Positions 1 through 5,318 of a DNA stretch of 6,120 nucleotides are shown here, piece by piece; position 1 is the stretch's first letter; every line of letters begins with the position of its first letter. Position numbers and translations under genes: made by a program. The stretch is from DATCJY01 sp036562565 (GTDB taxonomy: Bacteria > Bacteroidota > Bacteroidia > Flavobacteriales_D > Sanyastnellaceae). The notes beneath the pieces were generated by a model. That model ran no database searches. It was not told the origin of the DNA and worked only from the letters and a program-made list of their open reading frames with translations. The stretch spans positions 1 through 6,120 of the forward strand of contig DATCJY010000027.1 in the NCBI GenBank assembly GCA_036562565.1, written 5' to 3'.

Positions 1-521
1 GCAGCAGTTCCAATAGGAGTTCAGGCTCACGTGGTGGCAGCTCTAGGGGAAGTTCATCATCCAGCGGAAGAGGGTCTCGTGGTGGTTCATCTTCATCCAG
101 TAGTTCAAGAGGCGGCTCACGCAGTGGTTCCTCAGGCTCACGTAGTTCATCCAGCCGTTCTGCATCAGGCTCAAGAGGTCGTTCCTCATCAAGCAGCGGA
201 AGTTCTTCTCGCAACAGTTCAACGGGTAGTCGCAGCGGTTCATCAGGACGTTCATCCACTTCCAGAGGTCGCAGCAATTCATCCACCGGCAACTCACGCG
301 GAGGTTCGTCTTCATCTCGCAGTAGCTCATCACGTAGCTCTTCGTCTAATCGTTCCGGTAGTGGCACACGTGGTCGTTCCAGCTCAGGAACCGGCTCACG
401 CAGCAGTTCATCAAGCACAAAAGGACGCTCCGGAAAAAGCACAGGACGCAGCAGCTCCGGTACTTCATCAAGAAGTAATTCATCGCGCTCAAGCAGCTCC
501 GGCCGCAAGCGCGCAGCATAG
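1..521 (+). CDS. 3' end of a Ser/Arg/Gly-rich low-complexity protein (5' truncated by window edge)
   Basis: Reading from position 3, the frame stays open for 172 codons to the TAG at 519-521. It has no in-frame Met, Val or Leu codon, so the start must lie left of the window. My count is 91 Ser, 32 Gly, 29 Arg, 3 Lys, 8 Thr, 6 Asn and 3 Ala. There are no acidic, aromatic or large hydrophobic residues, so the tail carries about +32. It is built from degenerate short units such as GSRSSS and SSSRG, ending in GRKRAA. All six Ser codons are used (32 TCA, 18 AGC, 14 AGT, 14 TCC, 10 TCT, 3 TCG), so amino-acid composition rather than a recent DNA repeat appears to be maintained. Such a tail is expected to be disordered and could bind nucleic acid. 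The folded part, if any, is outside the window. It could be the tail of an RNA helicase, a histone-H1-like protein or a YciG/KGG-type stress protein; I cannot tell which. A frame-1 ORF over the same DNA (31-528; Ala/Val/His-rich) is a shadow. Confidence 0.82.
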   Translation, partial: SSSNRSSGSRGGSSRGSSSSSGRGSRGGSSSSSSSRGGSRSGSSGSRSSSSRSASGSRGRSSSSSGSSSRNSSTGSRSGSSGRSSTSRGRSNSSTGNSRGGSSSSRSSSSRSSSSNRSGSGTRGRSSSGTGSRSSSSSTKGRSGKSTGRSSSGTSSRSNSSRSSSSGRKRAA

Positions 522-532
522 AATTTGATTTT

Positions 533-571
533 AGAGATACCGGCAGCGCTACAACAGCTGTCGGTACCTCT
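533..571 (+). terminator. Probable intrinsic terminator after the Ser/Arg-rich gene
   Basis: Arms 533-547 and 557-571 can pair over 15 positions, with one A-C mismatch and one G-T wobble, around a 9-base loop. The hairpin starts 11 bases after the stop codon. It is followed by a pyrimidine-rich, imperfect T tract (TCTTCCTTAT partly overlaps the arm). It separates this gene from the yciF-like gene, which therefore probably has its own promoter or depends on readthrough. Confidence 0.6.
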
Positions 572-584
572 CTTCCTTATCGTT

Positions 585-595
585 TAATCTCTTAA
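585..595 (+). repeat. 11-bp element TAATCTCTTAA, copy 1 (upstream of the yciF-like start)
   Basis: The sequence TAATCTCTTAA lies 11 bases before the ATG at 607. An identical copy lies at 1380-1390, before the next gene. A shorter match, TAATCTCTT, begins at the yciF stop codon (1213-1221). No Shine-Dalgarno sequence precedes the 607 start. The element may be part of a 5' untranslated region or promoter downstream region; its role is unknown. Confidence 0.4.
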
Positions 596-606
596 TCGAA
601 ATAATC

Positions 607-1215
607 ATGGCGAAAAAAGCAACCAGCGGCACGACATCGAGTGCCACAACTAAATCATCGGAATCAAATTCAGTAGCAACAAAATCCGCTGCTTCCACAA
701 AAAAAACAGTATCACTGGATGATGTATTTGAGCAGCTCCTGAAAGACATCTATAACGCAGAAAAACAATTGGTGGAAGCGTTGCCAGAAATGGCCAAAGC
801 TGCCTACAGCGATGACTTGCGCGAAGCGTTTGAAGATCATCTCGAAGAAACAAAGAAACACGTAAAACGCTTGGACCGCGTATTTCAACGTTTGCGCCTA
901 ACAAGCACGGACGGAGAAACCTGCGAAGCCATGGAAGGCCTCATCAAAGAAGGCAATGAAATCATTGAAAACTTCGAAGAAAGCGCTGTACGTGATAGTG
1001 CGCTCATCATTGGTGCACAAAAAATTGAACACTATGAGATTGCAACCTACGGTTCGCTCTGCGAGCTCGCTGATGTATTGGAGTACAGAAAAGTTTATGA
1101 CCTGCTGGCCCAAACCTTGGACGAAGAAGAGAACTGCGATCAGCTTCTCTCTGAAATCGCACAAGATGTCAACGATGAAGCCTACGAAGAAGAAATGACC
1201 AAGCAAGAAGCATAA
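607..1215 (+). CDS. yciF: YciF/DUF892 ferritin-like stress protein with Ser/Thr/Lys-rich N-terminal tail
   Basis: This 202-residue protein matches the YciE/YciF (DUF892) family of ferritin-like four-helix-bundle proteins. The core runs from about residue 36 to 192 and carries the family signatures: AEKQL (51-55), HLEET (78-82), AMEGLIKEG (108-116), RDSALI (129-134), KIEHYEIATYG (139-149) and LDEEE (171-175). Likely metal-site carboxylates and histidines by analogy with ferritin-like folds are E52, E81, H85, E115, E141, H142 and E174. In enterobacteria these cytoplasmic proteins are induced by stress; their precise reaction is not settled. Residues 1-34 form a tail rich in Ser, Thr, Ala and Lys that E. 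coli YciF, as I recall it (about 166 residues), lacks. The start at 607 is the only Met ahead of the conserved core. A strong hairpin follows, so the gene is probably transcribed alone. Confidence 0.93.
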   Translation: MAKKATSGTTSSATTKSSESNSVATKSAASTKKTVSLDDVFEQLLKDIYNAEKQLVEALPEMAKAAYSDDLREAFEDHLEETKKHVKRLDRVFQRLRLTSTDGETCEAMEGLIKEGNEIIENFEESAVRDSALIIGAQKIEHYEIATYGSLCELADVLEYRKVYDLLAQTLDEEENCDQLLSEIAQDVNDEAYEEEMTKQEA

Positions 1216-1293
1216 TCTCTTTCTAAGAAGTTACTTCCACTCCAAGTTACCATAAGGGGTAAACCCACCTTGTGTATTATTTAATTCTGTCAC

Positions 1294-1324
1294 AAAGAGG
1301 TGTGGTCATTGACTACACCTCTTT
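1294..1324 (+). terminator. Strong hairpin terminator downstream of yciF-like gene
   Basis: Arms 1294-1307 and 1311-1324 pair over 14 consecutive positions (13 Watson-Crick and one G-T wobble) around a 3-base ATT loop. The stem begins AAAGAGG and ends CCTCTTT, so the right arm supplies a short terminal T run, but no long T tract follows. The hairpin sits 78 bases after the yciF stop. There is no minus-strand gene ending nearby that it could also serve. Confidence 0.75.
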
Positions 1325-1379
1325 CATTCCTCTACTGCATTACCCCCACCCCATGATATTGTCATTTCCGACAACCTCC

Positions 1380-1390
1380 TAATCTCTTAA
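1380..1390 (+). repeat. 11-bp element TAATCTCTTAA, copy 2
   Basis: This copy is identical to 585-595. It lies 3 bases before the ATG of the mini-ORF at 1394 and 46 bases before the preferred membrane-protein start at 1437. Its closeness to 1394 suggests that the ancestral translation start of this transcript may have been at 1394. Confidence 0.4.
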
Positions 1391-1393
1391 CTT

Positions 1394-1435
1394 ATGAAAG
1401 CGCTAGTATTCCATGGCTCCAAAGACAATCCATAA
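1394..1435 (+). other. 13-codon mini-ORF resembling a zinc alcohol dehydrogenase N-terminus
   Basis: The ATG at 1394 opens a 13-codon frame reading MKALVFHGSKDNP, closed by TAA at 1433-1435. This is one base before the ATG at 1437. MKALVFHG is very like the usual opening of medium-chain zinc-dependent alcohol dehydrogenases (MKALVYHG-type). No further dehydrogenase sequence follows in any frame that I can see. It could be a relic of a replaced gene, a translated leader that couples to the membrane protein, or chance. The ATG at 1413 lies inside this stretch in another frame. Confidence 0.3.
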
Positions 1436-1436
1436 C

Positions 1437-1835
1437 ATGAATAAACGAATTGCCTCCATCATATTAATTGCCCATGCCACATTCCTTGGCGTCACGGGTT
1501 TGTGGCCATTGATTCACATCGAAAGTTTCATGGCCGTGCTGGGTCCAAAGACCGATGTTTGGTTGGTTAATACCGTTGCGCTGTTGCTTGTCAGCGTTAC
1601 CTGGATACTCTTTTTATGTCGTCATTACGGACAATACAAACTGGCAGCAGGGATCGCCATTCCCACATCATTGAGTCTTGCGTTCATCGACTTCTATTAT
1701 AGCAATGCTGCTATTATCAGCGACATCTATCAGATTGACGGTTTTATTCAGATTGCTTTTATCCTTCTCTGGTTGGTGATCTTACGCGCAGAAAAAGAAG
1801 GAACGTTTACTTTATCCGCTTCAAAACCGCATTGA
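1437..1835 (+). CDS. Small four-helix membrane protein, uncharacterised family
   Basis: From the Met at 1437 this is a 132-residue protein with four hydrophobic segments at about 5-25, 41-61, 67-88 and 100-117. The hydrophilic C-terminus ends SASKPH. Motifs that I associate with an uncharacterised family of small bacterial membrane proteins are GPKTDVWLV (36-44), an Asp in the third segment (IDFYY, 84-88) and IYQIDG (97-102). The function is unknown; no catalytic or transport motif is evident. I prefer 1437 over the in-frame ATG at 1413. MNKRIASII gives a typical short basic N-terminus leading into the first helix, while the 1413 start adds MAPKTIHN, which overlaps the mini-ORF. Neither start has a Shine-Dalgarno site. 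The last 29 bases overlap the end of the convergent ligD gene. Confidence 0.75.
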   Translation: MNKRIASIILIAHATFLGVTGLWPLIHIESFMAVLGPKTDVWLVNTVALLLVSVTWILFLCRHYGQYKLAAGIAIPTSLSLAFIDFYYSNAAIISDIYQIDGFIQIAFILLWLVILRAEKEGTFTLSASKPH

Positions 1836-4422
1836 GGTTTATTCCCTTGCCAAGAACAGGTTTCCACAAGTCACCGAGCTTCTTCACTCGTTGCTCCACA
1901 TTGAAAATCGTGAATTGAGCTGGGTCGAGCTTGTGATTGACCTCAGACCACTGAAGTGGTGTAGATACCGTAGCTCCGGGTTTGGGTCGCACACTGTAAA
2001 CCGAAGCAATGGTCTGACCTTTTCTATTCTGCAAAAAATCCACATAGATTTTATTCTTCCTTTTGGAGACACTCCGCTCCACGCTTGTGATATCAGGCAG
2101 CTTCTTATGTGTTTCTATCGCCAAGTATTCCGCAAAGAGCTTGATATCCTCATAAGCATATTGTGCCTTAAGTGGTATGTAAACATGTATTCCCGTTGCT
2201 CCACTCGTCTTGCAATAGCATGGAATCTTCAATTCATCGCAAACCTCTTTGACTGCAAGCGCAGTATCTACAACTTGTTGAAACGTGATTTTACCCGCAG
2301 TGTCCAAGTCCATAATGAGATAATCCGGATAATCAGGTTTATCCACGCGACTGTGCCATGGATTGATTTCGATACAACCGAGGTTGGCCATATAGAGCAT
2401 CGTACGCGTATCATTACAAATCAAGTAATCGATATTCTCCTCTTTTGATTTTGAATAAATCTGAATGGTCTTCACCCATTCCGGGATTTTATATACATCC
2501 ATATCCTTTTGGTAAAAACTCTTACCGGTAATACCATTGGGATGACGGTTCAATGACTGAGGACGATTCTTGAGATATGGCAATATGTATTTTGCTATGC
2601 GCTTGTAATAATCAATGACATCGCCTTTTGTGATGTTCTCTTTTGGAAAGTAAACCTTATCCAAATTGGTTAAAGTAGGCTCATCTTCCTCAAGGGTGTT
2701 CTGAATTGTGGCTCGCCTAGCTGCTGCCTTTTTAGCAGTGGTTTTCTTAGCCACTTTCTTAGTTGCTTTTTTTACTTCTGTTGCGTTCATGGTCTTCTCT
2801 TTGCTGACTTCCTTTGCTGACTTATCGGCTCGCAAGCCTTCAAAAACAGGAACACGCAAATGGTTGTCATTTGTCCAATCCTGAAACTTCACTGTACAGA
2901 CAAGTTTGGGTTTTACCCAAGTTGGTTTTCCTTTCATACCTGTCATTTCAGGAACAGGTTTGAACGGACACTTATCCACCTCCAACTCTTGAAGCTGCTC
3001 GTGAAGTTCCTTCAGAGAAGTATCTGTAAATCCGGTTCCGCAATTGCCGATGTAGACCAACTCCTTTTGATCATTGTACATACCCAATATGAGCGAACCG
3101 AAGTATTTGCGACTGCGTTGAGGGGCCGTGTAGCCACAAATGATAGCTTCTTGTATTTTGACATTCTTATGCTTGAGCCATGCGTCAGAACGCTTGCCGG
3201 ATATATAGATGCTATCCCAACGTTTGATGATTACACCTTCATGGCCGGCCTTTCTGAGCTTGTTCGCAAACGACTCTCCTCCGTCTTCTACATAGTCAGC
3301 AAGAAGGATGTTGTCGAAATTGTATTTCTCAAAAAAAGTGTGGAGCAATTCCTTGCGATAGTGCAAAGGGATTTCATCCGTACGATAACCATTGAGAAAT
3401 AAGATATCAAACACATAATATTTCAATGTGCCTTTGCCTGTTTTTGTATAATTCTGCAACGATTGAAAATCGCTTAACCCTTTCTTATTTTCTATCACTA
3501 CTTCACCATCGAGAACAACGTCATCGCTGATGATCTTTAGATCTTCCACAAGCGATGCGTAAGTCATATTAAAGCTGTTTCCATTGCGTGAAAGCATTTC
3601 CACCTTACCATTGGCCACATGAGTTACCGCACGATAACCATCATACTTTACTTCAAAATACCAACCCTTATCTTTCGGTATGTAATTGCTCAGCATAGCA
3701 AGCATCGGCTTTTGAAGCTTCTTCCAAGTAGCGGAAGACATTGCATTATTCTTGGTGTTCTGTGAGGATTTCTTGGTTGAATTTATCTCTTTCGGTTTAG
3801 TATTCTTCTTCGCCACTGCCTTTACATTCTTCCGCGCTACACTTTTCCTTGCAGCATCTTTCTTCGTCTTTGGGAAAGGCTCCACCGGTTCAATGGATTC
3901 GATGTTGTATTTCTTTTCTGCAAAATCATCTTGTTTCTTTATCAATAACCAATTGCGGTCATCGCCATCAGCGGATTTCATGCGCACCAGGGCAAACGCA
4001 CCTTTGAGATGTTTACCATTCAACTTAAACTTGAGATCCCCTTTTTCCAATTGCTGAAGGAAATGTTTATCGACATCCTTAGCTGCTATCTTTTCAAGTG
4101 GTTGGAATGTGCCGTTGTCCCAAATCTGAACGATGCCGGCACCATAGTTTCCCTTTGGAATTTCACCAACGAACGAACCGTAGGATACGGGATGATCTTC
4201 CACCATAACGGCCAATCGTTTATCGTTTGGGTTGAGAGAGGGACCCTTTGGAACCGCCCATGACTTTAGCACACCATCTATCTCCAATCTGAAGTCATAA
4301 TGCAAGTGAGAAGCATCATGACGCTGAACTACGAAATGCAATTTGGACGAATTACCACGTTGACCTTTCGGCTCCGGTGTACTCTTGAAGTCGCGCTTCT
4401 TATTGTAAACAGTCAACGCCAT
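1807..4422 (-). CDS. ligD: LigD, multifunctional ATP-dependent DNA ligase of NHEJ (PE-Lig-Pol order)
   Basis: This 871-residue enzyme processes, fills and seals double-strand breaks bound by Ku. Residues about 1-175 form the 3'-phosphoesterase domain; H35, H41, D43, R45, H77 and Y81 match the active-site set of Pseudomonas LigD. Residues about 235-535 form the ATP-dependent ligase. They include motif I KYDGYR with nucleophile K259, motif III LDGEVVI (304-310), IIIa YYVFDILF (335-342), IV EGVIIK (395-400), V WLKHK (415-419) and an OB-fold ending near FEGLR (527-531). Residues about 583-871 form the primase-type polymerase, with D705 and D707 in MDLD, the SGATGIH motif (740-746) and D795 in YVDFLQN. 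All catalytic motifs look intact. Two Lys/Ala-rich linkers (about 185-226 and 537-572) join the domains. The domain order is that of Pseudomonas, not Mycobacterium. The start abuts the ku stop, and the 3' end overlaps the convergent membrane-protein gene by 29 bp. Confidence 0.97.
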   Translation of the reverse strand: MALTVYNKKRDFKSTPEPKGQRGNSSKLHFVVQRHDASHLHYDFRLEIDGVLKSWAVPKGPSLNPNDKRLAVMVEDHPVSYGSFVGEIPKGNYGAGIVQIWDNGTFQPLEKIAAKDVDKHFLQQLEKGDLKFKLNGKHLKGAFALVRMKSADGDDRNWLLIKKQDDFAEKKYNIESIEPVEPFPKTKKDAARKSVARKNVKAVAKKNTKPKEINSTKKSSQNTKNNAMSSATWKKLQKPMLAMLSNYIPKDKGWYFEVKYDGYRAVTHVANGKVEMLSRNGNSFNMTYASLVEDLKIISDDVVLDGEVVIENKKGLSDFQSLQNYTKTGKGTLKYYVFDILFLNGYRTDEIPLHYRKELLHTFFEKYNFDNILLADYVEDGGESFANKLRKAGHEGVIIKRWDSIYISGKRSDAWLKHKNVKIQEAIICGYTAPQRSRKYFGSLILGMYNDQKELVYIGNCGTGFTDTSLKELHEQLQELEVDKCPFKPVPEMTGMKGKPTWVKPKLVCTVKFQDWTNDNHLRVPVFEGLRADKSAKEVSKEKTMNATEVKKATKKVAKKTTAKKAAARRATIQNTLEEDEPTLTNLDKVYFPKENITKGDVIDYYKRIAKYILPYLKNRPQSLNRHPNGITGKSFYQKDMDVYKIPEWVKTIQIYSKSKEENIDYLICNDTRTMLYMANLGCIEINPWHSRVDKPDYPDYLIMDLDTAGKITFQQVVDTALAVKEVCDELKIPCYCKTSGATGIHVYIPLKAQYAYEDIKLFAEYLAIETHKKLPDITSVERSVSKRKNKIYVDFLQNRKGQTIASVYSVRPKPGATVSTPLQWSEVNHKLDPAQFTIFNVEQRVKKLGDLWKPVLGKGINLNAVLKRIK

Positions 4423-5193
4423 CTAAGAAGCTTTTTTGTGTGTCAAACTTGCTTTGAGCTGCTTCATCAAGTCTTCTGACTTGGTCTTGGTCACTTTTAG
4501 CTTTCTTACCGGTTTGTGCTTACCACTCGCTTTGGCTTTGATAAGCTTCAACAATCCTGCTGAATATTCATCTTTGAATTTTTCGATTTTAAATGGACCA
4601 CTGAATTGCTTGATAAGCGCCAGCGCCATTTTCATTTCGGCAGGCTTTACAACAGACTTAGATGGCAACGTGAGATCATCGGGCTCGCGAATTTCCTCTG
4701 CAAATCGGATCTTGCTGAGCACGAGCACATCGCCCATCGGTTTGATTACGGTAAGCGCTTCAGCTGTGCGCAATACGAATTGAGCAATGCCCACTTTACC
4801 TGACTTAGCCAATGCTTCTCGAAACAATGCATACGCACGTGCTCCTCCCTTTTCCGGTTCGAGGTAATAAGATGTTTCGTAATAGATGGTATCAATTTCA
4901 CTTTCGTCAACGAAGTTGTTGACCTCAATGATTTTGCTTTTCTCAGGGGCTACTTCTTCAAAATCTCCTTCTTCCAGCGGAATGTATTCATCCTTGTGTA
5001 GATAGGCTTTGATGATGTTTTCCCATTTCACCTCTTTGCCTGTATTCTCATTCACGCGCTGAAAGCGGATTTTTCCAAAGTCGCGTTTATCAATCATATC
5101 CAGATCAAGCGTACTGCTTTGCGTAGCGCTATACAACTTGACAGGAATGTTGACCAAACCAAAACCGATTGAACCCTTCCATATTGCTCTCAT
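4423..5193 (-). CDS. ku: Ku, NHEJ DNA-end-binding protein
   Basis: This 256-residue homodimeric Ku-type protein threads onto double-strand DNA ends and recruits LigD. The start at 5193 gives the canonical opening MRAIWKGSIGFGLVNIPVKL. Upstream in-frame codons to 5412 run into the end of the MBOAT gene and show no Ku similarity, so the longer ORF is rejected. Recognisable core features are IDKRDFGKIRFQRVN (34-48), the YYETSYYLEPEKGGARAY stretch (104-121), ALAKSGKVGIAQFVLR (127-142) and the LSKIRFAEEIREP helix region (159-171). After the core, residues about 215-256 form a basic tail (KHKPVRKLKVTKTK), then DLMKQLKASL (241-250), a conserved C-terminal motif in bacterial Ku. The TAG stop is immediately followed by the ATG of ligD with no gap, which implies one operon and probable termination-reinitiation coupling. 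Confidence 0.97.
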   Translation of the reverse strand: MRAIWKGSIGFGLVNIPVKLYSATQSSTLDLDMIDKRDFGKIRFQRVNENTGKEVKWENIIKAYLHKDEYIPLEEGDFEEVAPEKSKIIEVNNFVDESEIDTIYYETSYYLEPEKGGARAYALFREALAKSGKVGIAQFVLRTAEALTVIKPMGDVLVLSKIRFAEEIREPDDLTLPSKSVVKPAEMKMALALIKQFSGPFKIEKFKDEYSAGLLKLIKAKASGKHKPVRKLKVTKTKSEDLMKQLKASLTHKKAS

Positions 5194-5318
5194 GACATCT
5201 TCATTTATTGATGCATGAAAGTAAAAGGCAGGTTGAAATAGGAGTTTATATGGTTCTGTGCAATCGTTGCATGAATGAGTTATGACCTCCCTCCTACTAT
5301 CACGTCCAAAATGATGAC
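5194..5318 (-). promoter_or_regulatory. ku-ligD leader region with palindrome and purine-rich tract
   Basis: This 125-bp gap between the MBOAT gene and ku must hold the operon promoter unless the operon is read through from upstream; I see no hairpin terminator in it. On the minus strand it contains the purine tract AGGAGGGAGG (5295-5286), a perfect 5+3+5 palindrome TGCAACGATTGCA (5271-5259), and several very short ORFs. These are MQRLHRTI (5272-5246), MHQ (5216-5205) and MKMS (5204-5190). I cannot assign a convincing Bacteroidota -7/-33 promoter. The region is reported as the probable control region, not a defined site. Confidence 0.4.

Noticed and set aside
43..333. 96-codon minus-strand ORF
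   Set aside because: Antisense shadow of the low-complexity region; Met/Asn/Cys/Leu-rich composition is explained by the complementary codons.
31..528. 165-codon + strand ORF rich in Ala, Val and His
   Set aside because: It is a shifted reading of the Ser/Arg/Gly-coding repeat (TCA-AGC-CGT type codons read out of frame). It has no family resemblance and runs past the natural stop at 521.
898..1206. 102-codon minus-strand ORF opposite yciF
   Set aside because: Shadow of the strongly matched DUF892 frame; Phe/Ile-rich composition is the complement of Glu/Lys codons.
1228..1250. Direct repeat AAGTTAC (1228-1234 and 1244-1250)
   Set aside because: Two copies of 7 bp with 16-bp spacing in AT-rich intergenic DNA; no spacer pattern or further copies, so not a CRISPR or iteron array.
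1359..1374. Inverted repeat TTGTC-N6-GACAA
   Set aside because: Five-base arms are too short to call an operator without a second copy or conservation data.
1413..1436. ATG at 1413 as start of the membrane protein
   Set aside because: It lies inside the mini-ORF and adds a poorly fitting MAPKTIHN prefix. The 1437 start gives a more usual N-terminus. It cannot be fully excluded.
1824..1840. Small hairpin AAACC-GGTTT at the gene ends as a bidirectional terminator
   Set aside because: The stem is only 5 bp with a 7-base loop and no adequate T tract.
3752..4057. Phe-rich + strand ORF inside ligD
   Set aside because: Antisense of the Lys-rich linker of LigD (AAG/AAA codons read as CTT/TTT); no start signal or family resemblance.
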